Shown here piece by piece: positions 53,297 to 62,477 of a stretch of DNA of 64,000 bases. Made by a program: the position numbers and the translations under genes. The stretch's first letter is position 1, and each line of letters begins with the position of its first letter. Below the pieces are notes generated by a model that worked only from the letters and a program-made list of their open reading frames with translations, had not been told where the DNA came from and searched no databases. This stretch comes from Flavisolibacter longurius (GTDB taxonomy: Bacteria; Bacteroidota; Bacteroidia; Chitinophagales; Chitinophagaceae): NCBI GenBank assembly GCA_013327885.1, contig JABUMY010000014.1, positions 62,001-126,000 of the forward strand. The letters are read 5' to 3'.

Positions 53297-53609
53297 ATTG
53301 TGCCTGGTTTTACCGTTTGCAATCTGGCTTTTTTAGCAATCTTATTTTGAACCCTGTTCATTGCCTATCGAGAGAGGGTTGGCAGAAAAGAAAAAGACAG
53401 GTGCTTCAGGCCTGCCTTTTCTTAAACGACTGCTTGCTTATGAGAAACTACCATTTCGGCTTTCCGATAGGTTTCTTTTATGCGTTGTAGAATGGCTGTT
53501 GAAAACGGGCAAAAGCGGTGCGCTTCCTGCTTTTTTGGGGTGAAGTTTTTGGCTTCGTATAACAGCAATCCTTTGTTGTTATGAAATTAAACGTTGCTAT
53601 TAATTTATC

Positions 53610-53625
53610 ATCCTGCACTATCCTG
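53610..53625 (-). promoter_or_regulatory. CAGGAT-n4-CAGGAT direct repeat before the second GH105
   Basis: The minus-strand reading is CAGGATAGTGCAGGAT, 314 bases upstream of the GH105 start and after the SusD stop. It directly abuts the GGTGAGT array. Confidence 0.5.
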
Positions 53626-53627
53626 AT

Positions 53628-53745
53628 GGTGAGTGGTGAGTGGTCAGTGGTGAGTTGGGGCGTTTACTGTGCAACGCTACTTTTTTCTCTAATCGATTCC
53701 TCATCCAATAACTACTAACCACAAACCACAAACTACAAACATTTC
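53628..53745 (+). repeat. Two 7-bp degenerate arrays after susD
   Basis: 53628-53655 is GGTGAGT, GGTGAGT, GGTCAGT, GGTGAGT (family of 27821). 53704-53745 is TCCAATA, ACTACTA, ACCACAA twice, ACTACAA, ACATTTC. The second one abuts the susD stop codon at 53744. Confidence 0.75.
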
Positions 53746-55732
53746 AATACCCCGGGTTTTGATACGCAGCCATATCCTGCGCCGACATCGGCCGGCCATT
53801 CACCGTTTGGGCAATTATCTGCAAATAAGGGATGGGCCGCAATTTGTGGTGCTGTGCAAAGGAAGGACTGATGTCCTCATTGAAACGCTTTGTCCGCTCA
53901 AAGAAGGTTTCTGTCCGCACCAGGTCTTCCCAACGGTAAAACTCACCACAAAGCTCACGGGTCCTTTCGTTCAGCATAAAATGAATAAAGCGTTGCTCTG
54001 TACTGACCACCGTTGGCGGGTACAACTCGCTGGCTGCATTGGTTGTAAACAGTTCCATGGTCGCTGCGTTGCTTGCTTCCGTACTCACCAGGTCAGAAGA
54101 ACCGCCCATAAATTGCCAGATCTGCGGGCTCCTGCTTTCACCAGCCTTGTAAGCCGCCCTTGTGCGCAGTTTGTTTACTTGTAGCAAAGCATTGCCATAA
54201 TCGCCCTTGCGGCCATAAGCTTCTGCCAGGATCAGCACTGTTTCCGCCAGGCGTGCCAAGGTTCCGTTGCGAATACCCCTTGCTTCGTTGTTGGTATTGG
54301 TCAACCGGATGGGGTCCGAAAACTTCCACATGGTCAGGTACTTGTTGGGCGAAAAATCGGTAGTGACCGGAGCCCCGGCGCCGGCCTGTTTGTACCGGGC
54401 ATACACACCGTAGAAACGCATGGCTGCAATGGCGGATGCCTGCAACGGCCTGTCGACCGGATTTACAATGAAAAGAGCAGCCGTATCACCCAGGCCCACC
54501 TTTGCTTTTCCTACCAGGTCCGGACGGGGTGCATTGGCTGCTGTCCAATACAAACTGGCATTTTGCGCAGCAGAAGGAATGCTGGTGTTACGGTAAAAAA
54601 CAGTCTGAAAGGTTTTAAAAAACCGCGAATCATTGACCTTGTCAAAAACATCAATCGCATAATCTGTCGGTCGCAGCCGCCGGAACGGGCGGCCGTTGAA
54701 AAAATCCCTGGCCATGCCCGTCATGCCCGCATCGTACTGCGTGGGATAAAACAGGTGTGTTTGGTTATTGGTACCCGCCAGGCTAAGGTTGGCACTGAAC
54801 TGCGCGGCAAAAATGATCTCGTTGCTGCTATTGTTGGCATCAATGCGGGCACGGCTGCCTGTTGGCTGCGCACCATTCTCACCCAGCGGCGGAATGCGAC
54901 CGTCGGGATAAGCCGCGTTAAACAGGTTGCCATAATCTGCTTCCAGTGCATGACCGCTGTTGGTGATCACATCGTTGGCATAATAAATGGCACTGTCCAT
55001 GTCCGTCGCCTTCTGCCCTCTTGCATCGGTTACGGCACTGCCGCGGGTGAGGTAAGCTTTGGCCAAAAAATGATAAGCCATCGCCCTGGTGGCCCGGCCA
55101 CGGTCGGTGCCGGCATAGCGCCAGGGCAAAGCCGGACCGGCGCTGGTAAGATCGCCAATGATCTGCTGGTAAACTTCGGCTACACTTGCCCGTGGAAACT
55201 CATACTGCGGCTCGTTGGGAACAGACGTGATGAGCGGGATACCGCCAAACTGCTGCACCATCTGGAAATAATAATAGCCCCGCAACGCTTTTAGTTCCGC
55301 AATGCGCAGGTCTTTTTGCGCCTGTGTGCCCAGCGTTTTCGAGCTGGCATCGTTGAACTGGCTGATCATGGCAATGCCCTGGTTGCAGCGGCGTATGCCT
55401 GCATAGTTGTTGCTCCAGAGTTCATTCACAAACGCATCGTTGGCATTAAGGTTGGCATCGTAATCGTTGTAGCGAACATTGTTAAACTGGTCGCCTTCAC
55501 GAAACTCATCCACCCCAAAATTGTACATCGCATAAGACTGCTCACCGGTGAACTTCCATTGCAGCGGTGTGTAGGCCGATTTCACCAGGTCTTCCAACCC
55601 TGTATCGGACTTGTAATATTCTTCGGTAAGCGTGGTAACCAGTTCTTCCTGGATAAATTTTTTACAGGCCGTGGTGCCGATCAGTGCGGCTCCCATAGCC
55701 AACCCTATATAGTTCCGGAAATTCAGTTTCAT
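53744..55732 (-). CDS. SusD/RagB-family nutrient-binding lipoprotein
   Basis: A 662-residue outer-membrane lipoprotein (MKLNFRNYIGLAMGAALIGTTAC), lid of a SusCD glycan importer. The family's N-terminal segment YYKSDTGLEDLVKSAYTPL and TPR-like region ELKALRGYYYFQMVQQFGGIPL are clear, and the C-terminal LNERTRELCGEFYRWEDLVR is the classic SusD end motif. It captures oligosaccharides at the surface and closes over the SusC barrel. It follows susC by 25 bases. At 662 residues it is longer than StarCyc-type SusD (about 550), consistent with a larger ligand. Confidence 0.95.
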   Translation of the reverse strand: MKLNFRNYIGLAMGAALIGTTACKKFIQEELVTTLTEEYYKSDTGLEDLVKSAYTPLQWKFTGEQSYAMYNFGVDEFREGDQFNNVRYNDYDANLNANDAFVNELWSNNYAGIRRCNQGIAMISQFNDASSKTLGTQAQKDLRIAELKALRGYYYFQMVQQFGGIPLITSVPNEPQYEFPRASVAEVYQQIIGDLTSAGPALPWRYAGTDRGRATRAMAYHFLAKAYLTRGSAVTDARGQKATDMDSAIYYANDVITNSGHALEADYGNLFNAAYPDGRIPPLGENGAQPTGSRARIDANNSSNEIIFAAQFSANLSLAGTNNQTHLFYPTQYDAGMTGMARDFFNGRPFRRLRPTDYAIDVFDKVNDSRFFKTFQTVFYRNTSIPSAAQNASLYWTAANAPRPDLVGKAKVGLGDTAALFIVNPVDRPLQASAIAAMRFYGVYARYKQAGAGAPVTTDFSPNKYLTMWKFSDPIRLTNTNNEARGIRNGTLARLAETVLILAEAYGRKGDYGNALLQVNKLRTRAAYKAGESRSPQIWQFMGGSSDLVSTEASNAATMELFTTNAASELYPPTVVSTEQRFIHFMLNERTRELCGEFYRWEDLVRTETFFERTKRFNEDISPSFAQHHKLRPIPYLQIIAQTVNGRPMSAQDMAAYQNPGY

Positions 55733-55757
55733 AATTCAATGGTTTTTGAAATCGTTT

Positions 55758-58700
55758 TTACAGATCGAGTTTGGCTCCCAGCACAAAGCTTTTATAGCTG
55801 TACGATGTTGGTCCCACCTGGTTGGTGGTGGTCCCCGGGAACTCGCGGTACGGCACGGTTTCCGGGTCATAGTCCGAAGCCGTGTGAATCAGGATCGGGT
55901 TCACGGCGCTGATGTAAAACGAAAGGTTGCTGATGTGCATTCGCGACAACAAACTTTGCGGCAGCCGGTAGCTGAGTGTAATGTTCTTGACACGGGCAAA
56001 CGTAGCATCGCGGTAGGTAAGCGCTTCCCAATACAACGGTATGTCGCTGGTTTGCGTAGGCTGCTGGTATTCGTTGCTTGGGTTGGTGGGCGTCCAGTAG
56101 TTTACCTTGTTCGACTGGTAGCGACCCACCAGGCCCGGACGAGGCACCCGGTACATACCACCTACGCGGAAGTAAACCAGGAAGTTCAGCTCAAAGTTTT
56201 TGTAGGAAAACGTGTTGCCGATGCTGGCAATAAAATCAGGATTGTGCGAACCCAAAATGATACGGTCGGCAGGGCTGAACGTAGAGTCACCGTTGGCATC
56301 CTGGATGCGGATCTTGCCCGGCTGAAAGCTCGTATTGTTGCGGCCATTTTTCACCCAATACTGGTTGGCCAGGATGCCTTTGGCAGTGGTGTCTTCGTAT
56401 TGAAAAATGCCTTCTTTTTTATAGCCCCAGTAAACCTGCAAGGGTTGATCGAGAAGCCAGAGGTTGGCAAAATTGCTGTTGCCGCTGCCATCAATGTCTA
56501 CGATCTTTTCGATGTTGCGGGAGAACATCCAGTCGGTGGACCAGCGGAACAAACCTTTGTTGATGTTTTGTGTATTCAGCGAGATCTCGATGCCTTTGTT
56601 GCTGACCTCACCCAGGTTAAAATATACAGAGGTCACGCCGTTCGCTGCAGGAATCGTGCGTAACTGCAACTGGTCGGTGGTGTTCGACTGGTAAAGATCA
56701 ATTGCGCCGCTGATGCGGTTTTGAAAAAGGCCAAACTCAAGACCAATATTCTTGGTGGTTGTTTTTTCCCATCCCAGGTCAGGAGTTTGAAAAGTGGTTG
56801 GCGCCAGGCCGATGGCTGCCTGCCCGTTGCCCCAGTTGTAGTTGGTAAAAGCCAGTGGGCCACCGGTTTGATAGGGCGCAATGGAGGCGTTGCCCACCGT
56901 ACCAATGCCCACACGCAGCTTGGCAGACGTGATGGCCGTTTGGTTCATAAAAAAGTTCTCGCGGTCGAGTTGCCAGGCAAACGATGCGGCGGGGAACCAC
57001 GCTCCTTTGGCGCCTTCGGCCAGTACCGAGGAATTGTCGTAACGGTTGCTCAGCGTTACCATGTACTTGTTCTTAAAGCCGTATTCAACCCGTCCCATAT
57101 ACGAGAGATATTGCGACGCCGAATAGGTACCCGAACCCGTTACCGTTGCATCGGTATTGCGTTCCAGCGAATACCATTTCTGGGATTCAAAAATGAGGTT
57201 GTTGGCACTCAACGTGAGCGATGACGACCGGTTCAGGCTTTGCAATTCCTGCAAAAGCGTTACGTTGATCGAATGATCGTTGTTGATACGGGTATTGTAG
57301 GTAAGGATATTGTCATACACCCACGAAGAAGCACTGTTTACGGTTTGCGATGCATTGGCAGGACTGCCTAATCGTATAGAAGATTGTGCACCGTTGAACG
57401 TACCTCTTGTGGAGCTGCGGTTATCCAGCCCGAACATAGTGCGGTACTTTAAACCTTTGAAAAGATTGATCTCGCCGTAAACGTTTCCAAACACACGGTT
57501 GGCTTTTGTTTCGTCAAATACTGTAATACGGTCATTAATGGCACTGATGATTTGCTGGTCGCGGTTGGGAAAAAGCACCCAGTTGCCGGCCGAATCGTAA
57601 GGCTCTACCATCGGTATCATGCCTGATGCGTTGGCGTATGAGCTGGTGCTGGAATTCGTGATGGAATGAATATAGCTGACTGTGGCACCAAACGTAATGA
57701 ACTTGGCTGGTTTGAACTCAGCCGATGTACCCACGCTGTACCGTGTATAGTCTTGCGCATACTCGATACCGGTTTGCTTGAAATAACCGGCGTTAAAACC
57801 TGCTTTGAACCTGTCGGCACCGGCTGTAACGGAAATATTGTGATTGGTGGTTTGTCCGTGACGGAGCCCAACATTGTTCAGCCAGTCGTAGCTTTTTACC
57901 CGGGTTGGATCATAGAGATCGATGCTATCGGATTGCGACACACCGATCCGTTGCAGGAACGCTTTTTCCTCGGCGGAAGCTGCCCGCTTTTGTGCGATGT
58001 AAACGTTGTTGGACGGGTCGTAAACACGCCAGGTGTAAGCATCCTTGATAGCATTCCATTGCTCTGTACTGCCAAAGCGGTCTTTGAACAGGGCCAGGTC
58101 AGCCGTGGCTGTAGGAAAATAATAGAGTGGGTTGGTAGGCGATGTAACACCACGGTTTGGCGTATAGCTCCTGTCGGCAAAAAATGCCTGGCGCCAGGCA
58201 TCGGCCAGTTCTACCGAATTAAAAATGGGCAGGGGCCGGATGATGGATTCCACCGACTGGCTGCCCTGGTACGAAATGGACACTTTACCGGCCTTGCCTT
58301 TTTTGGTGGTGATCTGCACCACGCCGTTAGCACCACGAACGCCGTAAACGGCCGTTGCCGAAGCATCTTTCAGGATGTCGATGGATTCAATATCAGCAGG
58401 GTTCATGTCATCGATTGTATAACTCACGGGAAAGCCATCCACAACATAGAGTGGCTCGTTGCTGGCGCTGAGTGAACGGTTACCGCGAATGCGGATAGAG
58501 CTTCCGGCACCGGGACGAAACGTATTTGGCGTAGCCGTAACACCGGCCAGACGGCCCTGTAGGGCTTGCGTGAGGTTGGTGGTTTGCACCGAACGAAGAC
58601 TTTCGCCGGTGATGGATGTAGTGGCACCGGTGACCTCTACCCTGCGTCGACTGCCATAGCCCACTACCACCACATCCTGCATGGAATTGGCGGCGGTTTG

Positions 58701-59000
58701 CAGGGTAACATTTACTTCTGTGCGGTTGTTGAGCGGTTGCTCCTGCCGTGTATAACCTACCGAGGTAAATACAAGTGTTGCGGTGGCAGATGGCGCTGTG
58801 ATTTGATAGGCGCCATCGGCGGTGGTAATGGTAGCGGTGGCCGTACCCAACACTTGCACGCTGACGTCTCCTACCGGGTTGTTCGATTCATCGGTGACGC
58901 GGCCGCTGACCCGTACTTGCGACCAGGCCAGCAGGGAAGAAAGGAGCAGGAAGCCCACAAGGGTCCCGCTTCGAAAAACTGCGCAGGCATTTTTTCTCAT
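55758..59000 (-). CDS. SusC/RagA-family TonB-dependent outer-membrane transporter
   Basis: A 1080-residue TonB-linked beta-barrel with signal peptide (1-28, ending AWSQ). The N-terminal carboxypeptidase-regulatory-like domain (about 29-112, VSGRVTDESNNPVGDVSVQVLG) and the SusC hallmark VVVGYGSRRRVEVTGA (about 118-133) come next, then the plug (LQGRLAGVTA, IRIRGNRSL, IDILKDASATAVYGVRGANGVV) and a 22-strand-type barrel ending in FVLGAKLDL. It imports oligosaccharides using the proton-motive force. It heads the susCD operon behind an 826-base gap with two CAGGAY elements. No N-terminal signalling domain, so it is not itself an anti-sigma transducer. Confidence 0.96.
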   Translation of the reverse strand: MRKNACAVFRSGTLVGFLLLSSLLAWSQVRVSGRVTDESNNPVGDVSVQVLGTATATITTADGAYQITAPSATATLVFTSVGYTRQEQPLNNRTEVNVTLQTAANSMQDVVVVGYGSRRRVEVTGATTSITGESLRSVQTTNLTQALQGRLAGVTATPNTFRPGAGSSIRIRGNRSLSASNEPLYVVDGFPVSYTIDDMNPADIESIDILKDASATAVYGVRGANGVVQITTKKGKAGKVSISYQGSQSVESIIRPLPIFNSVELADAWRQAFFADRSYTPNRGVTSPTNPLYYFPTATADLALFKDRFGSTEQWNAIKDAYTWRVYDPSNNVYIAQKRAASAEEKAFLQRIGVSQSDSIDLYDPTRVKSYDWLNNVGLRHGQTTNHNISVTAGADRFKAGFNAGYFKQTGIEYAQDYTRYSVGTSAEFKPAKFITFGATVSYIHSITNSSTSSYANASGMIPMVEPYDSAGNWVLFPNRDQQIISAINDRITVFDETKANRVFGNVYGEINLFKGLKYRTMFGLDNRSSTRGTFNGAQSSIRLGSPANASQTVNSASSWVYDNILTYNTRINNDHSINVTLLQELQSLNRSSSLTLSANNLIFESQKWYSLERNTDATVTGSGTYSASQYLSYMGRVEYGFKNKYMVTLSNRYDNSSVLAEGAKGAWFPAASFAWQLDRENFFMNQTAITSAKLRVGIGTVGNASIAPYQTGGPLAFTNYNWGNGQAAIGLAPTTFQTPDLGWEKTTTKNIGLEFGLFQNRISGAIDLYQSNTTDQLQLRTIPAANGVTSVYFNLGEVSNKGIEISLNTQNINKGLFRWSTDWMFSRNIEKIVDIDGSGNSNFANLWLLDQPLQVYWGYKKEGIFQYEDTTAKGILANQYWVKNGRNNTSFQPGKIRIQDANGDSTFSPADRIILGSHNPDFIASIGNTFSYKNFELNFLVYFRVGGMYRVPRPGLVGRYQSNKVNYWTPTNPSNEYQQPTQTSDIPLYWEALTYRDATFARVKNITLSYRLPQSLLSRMHISNLSFYISAVNPILIHTASDYDPETVPYREFPGTTTNQVGPTSYSYKSFVLGAKLDL

Positions 59001-59316
59001 ACAGAGGTTGATTTATTTTAAAAACAGTATCGCACCTGTGGTACAGGCTTATCAGCAATAAAAATGGAAAGGCTTTTGCCAGTGGACGGAGTTTGGTAAA
59101 ATCGAAATTTGCCAGCTTTTTTCCAGCTATTTGCACGGCTCTTTTGTTATGCCTGGACCAGCTACACCGGCAAGCAATCGGGAGTAAGAGCCCGGGGCGG
59201 GCAGCACCCGGCAGTCATCAGTTTCATCAGCAAAGCTATCCTGTCAAAAGCGAAGTTTTTCTGGTAGCAATCGTTTCAATTTTCAAATGAATTTATCAGC
59301 TAAATTCAGTGCTGTC

Positions 59317-59332
59317 GTCCTGTCCTGTCCTG
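59317..59332 (-). promoter_or_regulatory. CAGGAC-n4-CAGGAC direct repeat upstream of susC
   Basis: The minus-strand reading is CAGGACAGGACAGGAC, in which a third CAGGAC overlaps midway (period 5). It lies 317 bases before the susC start codon. Confidence 0.5.
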
Positions 59333-59541
59333 CTATGGGAGCAGATGGAATTTTGCTGCTGATCGCATTATTCCTGCAAGAAATAATAACGGTAAGAATT
59401 CCGGTTTTTTACCGACATCGAATAAGACACAAGCAAGCGTGCTGTAGGTAGCTTGCTTTTAACATGAGGGGAGAATTTTTCCATATTGCAGCAATTGAAG
59501 TTTACATCAGCGTTAAGTTATCCAGATCAATTGCGGCTTTC

Positions 59542-59557
59542 GTCCTGAACTATCCTG
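59542..59557 (-). promoter_or_regulatory. CAGGAT-n4-CAGGAC direct repeat, distal to susC
   Basis: The minus-strand reading is CAGGATAGTTCAGGAC, 225 bases further upstream than the other copy in this gap and 270 bases past the GH2 stop. Confidence 0.5.
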
Positions 59558-59826
59558 CAAAAAAACGTTGCTTGTTGTGATCACGAAAACAAATAAGTTT
59601 CAAAAGAACATTGGTTGCTTATGCTGAAACCGTTAGAAGATGTTACGGAAAAACAATGCCGGCTATAAACAGTGAGATGAAGCAAACGAGATGACTCATT
59701 TTTCGGTTGTTCGTGCCAGTTATATTCAACTACAAAAGCACTGCAGCCGGGAAAAGCTTCGTTCTCATCCAGCGAAAAAAAATTCCAGATGTAAAGCATT
59801 GACGACCGGTTTGCTGCTGTGCAACT

Positions 59827-62259
59827 CTATTGCGCCTGCAACGTCAGCTTCGCTGTTTTCAGGCCTTGGCCCTTAACGGTTAGTTCAATGTTGCCGGCCT
59901 CTTTTGTTGCCTGCACCAGCACCACCAGCTTGCCGCTAAAGGTTTTCATAGTGGGCAGGTGAAACGGTTCCAAAGAAGTGGCATCGCCATTGCAGGCGGC
60001 CCGAAAGTTGCCAGCGCCTTTGACGGTAAATTCCAGCTGCGCCGCCGCATCCGGACAAGGGTTGCCGTCTTTGTCTACAACAGTTACGGTGACAAACGAA
60101 ATATCATTGCCGTCGGCCGTGATGGTCGTTCGATCGGGCTCGAGCAAAAGCCGGGCTGGTTTGCCGGCCGTTACCATTGTTTTTTCGGCTGCGGGTTTTC
60201 CATCGTTGCCAAAAGCAACCACCTTCACGGTGCCGGGTTCATATTTCACATCCATCCACATCAGGCGGTAACGCTCCTGCGGTGTGCCGTTGCTGTGTTT
60301 TTTGCGAACGCCCATGCTCTTGCCGTTGATAAACAATTCGGCGCTGTCGTAAGATGTGTACACGAAAACCGGTGTTGTTTGTCCTACCCTTCCCGGCCAG
60401 TTCCAATGCGGTAAAAGGTGCAGGGTTTCTTCCGCCTTGTTCCAGCGGCTGCGGTAGAGATAGTAGCGGTCCTTGGGTAAGCCTGCCAGGTCGGCCATGC
60501 CAAAATAAGAGCTCCGTGAGGGCCATTTATCATCGTAAGGCGTTGGTTCGCCCAGGTAATCAAATCCTGTCCACACAAACTCACCGATGACCCATGGTTT
60601 GTCGTCCTGCAACACAAAATCATCTTCCGGCAGGTTCGACCAACTGCAATATTCCAGGTCATAAGAAGAACTTTGCAGATCGGGGTATTGTTTTTCCACG
60701 CCTTTTACCACCGGGAACTTGTACACACCGCGGGAACTCACTGTTGATGCCGTTTCGGAACCCAACAGGATGCCTTGCGGAAACGCTTTGTAGGCTTCTT
60801 CGTAAAGGTGTGTGCGGTAGTTGAGGCCAGGAATATCGAGCAGGGCACCGAAACCCGATTGCATCGTAGCTTTTACCTGGTCCATGCCCACGGTAACAGG
60901 TCGTGTCGGGTCCTCGCGGTGAAAGATATCCTGCAGCCATTTGGCCCGCTTGGCACCTTCGGAGCCATGCTGGTCGGGCACCTCGTTACCCGAGCTCCAC
61001 ATCACGATCGAAGGGTGATTGCGGGTAGCCCTTACCAGGTTCACAATATCTTTTTCGGCATCCGTTTCAAAAAAACGGGCATAGCCGTTCTTTACTTTGG
61101 GCTTTGCCCACTCATCAAAACTTTCGGCCAGGAAAAGAAAACCCATTTCATCGGCAAGTTCCAGTTGTTCTAATGAAGGCATGTTATGGGCACTCCGAAT
61201 GGCATCGCAGCCCATGTCTTTTAGAATGCGCATCTGCCGGCGCAAGGCGGCTATATTCACGGCAGCACCGAGCGGCCCCAGGTCGTGGTGCAGGCATACG
61301 CCTTTGAACTTACGGGTTTTGCCATTGAGGATAAAGCCTGTTGCCGGACTGTAACCGATCTGCCGGATGCCAAACCGCGTGGTGACTTCGTCACGCAATT
61401 CATTGCCGGCATAGAGGCGGGTGACCGCTTTGTAAAGTGTTGGCGATTCAGGGCTCCACAATTTCGGTTGTACCACACCGATAGCCTGTTCAAACTCGTT
61501 GCCAAATTTGGTATGGGCAGTGTCCGATGCCACCTTTCTTCCCTCTGCATCCAGGATGTCTGTTACCAAATGAAGACCGGTGCCGGAAACCTTTGTTCTG
61601 ATGCTAACCTTTGCCAGTTCCGCCGTCACCAGCGGCGTGGTGACAGAGGTGCCCCACTGTTCAATGCTCTCCCTGTTCTTGACGATGATGCTGACCTTAC
61701 GATACAAACCGGCGCCGGGGTACCAGCGGGAGGACTGCCCCACATTTTGCAGGTGCACGGCCAGAAGGTTTTCCCTGCCGGGCAATAGCTTATCGGTAAT
61801 GTCGAAATAAAAATAGCTGTACCCATAATTCCACTCGCCTATTTTTTCGCCATTGAGATAAACTTTCGGCTCACTCATGGCGCCTTCAAAAAGCAGGATT
61901 GCTTTTTTTCCTTTTTGAAAGTGGGGAAGACGAAATGTGTTGCGATACCAACCTTCGCCGATATAAGGGAGCGAACCTGTTCTGCCGGTTTTTTCACTGG
62001 CGACCTTTTCATTGTTTTGCGTAATGGCTACAACCTGCTTGTCAATCTCTTTGTCAAACGGCCCGTAGATGGCCCAGTCGTGCGGCACGGTTACCTGCTG
62101 CCAGATTCCATCGTTAAAGCTTTTTGCGGCAGCACCTTCGTGGTTACCCTTGCTGAATTTCCAGCCTTCCCGCAGTTCTGTGACAACCCTTACTTGCGCT
62201 TCAACCGCTTGCAGGATGAGCGTGAAAAACAAACAAAAAAAGGACAGCTTTTTACACAT
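59827..62259 (-). CDS. GH2 beta-galactosidase-like enzyme with DUF4982
   Basis: An 810-residue secreted GH2 enzyme (signal ending AVEAQ). The jelly-roll domain (about 25-190, WKFSKGNHEGAA, VPHDWAIYGPF) is followed by an Ig-like domain, then the catalytic barrel with acid/base Glu426 in MWSSGNEVPDQHG and the probable nucleophile Glu502 in LLGSETASTVSSRG, plus WVIGEFVWTGFDYLGEP. DUF4982 and a C-terminal Ig-like domain (about 620-810) complete the usual Bacteroidota architecture. It likely removes beta-linked galactose from galactan or arabinogalactan side chains of RG-I. It sits between the kinase and susC on one strand. Confidence 0.92.
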   Translation of the reverse strand: MCKKLSFFCLFFTLILQAVEAQVRVVTELREGWKFSKGNHEGAAAKSFNDGIWQQVTVPHDWAIYGPFDKEIDKQVVAITQNNEKVASEKTGRTGSLPYIGEGWYRNTFRLPHFQKGKKAILLFEGAMSEPKVYLNGEKIGEWNYGYSYFYFDITDKLLPGRENLLAVHLQNVGQSSRWYPGAGLYRKVSIIVKNRESIEQWGTSVTTPLVTAELAKVSIRTKVSGTGLHLVTDILDAEGRKVASDTAHTKFGNEFEQAIGVVQPKLWSPESPTLYKAVTRLYAGNELRDEVTTRFGIRQIGYSPATGFILNGKTRKFKGVCLHHDLGPLGAAVNIAALRRQMRILKDMGCDAIRSAHNMPSLEQLELADEMGFLFLAESFDEWAKPKVKNGYARFFETDAEKDIVNLVRATRNHPSIVMWSSGNEVPDQHGSEGAKRAKWLQDIFHREDPTRPVTVGMDQVKATMQSGFGALLDIPGLNYRTHLYEEAYKAFPQGILLGSETASTVSSRGVYKFPVVKGVEKQYPDLQSSSYDLEYCSWSNLPEDDFVLQDDKPWVIGEFVWTGFDYLGEPTPYDDKWPSRSSYFGMADLAGLPKDRYYLYRSRWNKAEETLHLLPHWNWPGRVGQTTPVFVYTSYDSAELFINGKSMGVRKKHSNGTPQERYRLMWMDVKYEPGTVKVVAFGNDGKPAAEKTMVTAGKPARLLLEPDRTTITADGNDISFVTVTVVDKDGNPCPDAAAQLEFTVKGAGNFRAACNGDATSLEPFHLPTMKTFSGKLVVLVQATKEAGNIELTVKGQGLKTAKLTLQAQ

Positions 62260-62477
62260 GGATTATGGTCGTTTTAATACGGCACAAGGTATTGGAAACT
62301 GGCATATGGACATCGCGGTAACGGGAGAAACTTTTGATGCTCCTGCCTGGAAACTGAATACAAACCTGGACAAATTACCTTACCAACCTTTTCCCAAATC
62401 TTATAGAAACTAGAATTGTAAGATAACCCGCATGGTGTCCAGTCCGTCACCTCTTTTCAGAATATAAAAAGCGCCGA

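Larger units (their letters stand above)
59001..59826. other. 826-bp intergenic region upstream of susC
   Basis: No credible gene. It holds two of the six CAGGAY direct repeats (59317-59332 and 59542-59557) and a single half site near 59240, so it is the likeliest main control region of the locus. Several short ORFs here have no coding character. Confidence 0.5.

Noticed and set aside
59581-59799. 72-codon minus-strand ORF in the gap between GH2 and susC
   Set aside because: No domain or hydrophobic pattern, composition unlike neighbouring genes; the gap is better explained as regulatory DNA.
62258-62413. A 51-codon plus-strand frame between GH2 and the kinase (starts MDYGRFNTAQG)
   Set aside because: It begins inside the start codon region of the minus-strand GH2 gene and occupies its promoter region; no partner, no recognisable domain, and chance open frames of this size are common.
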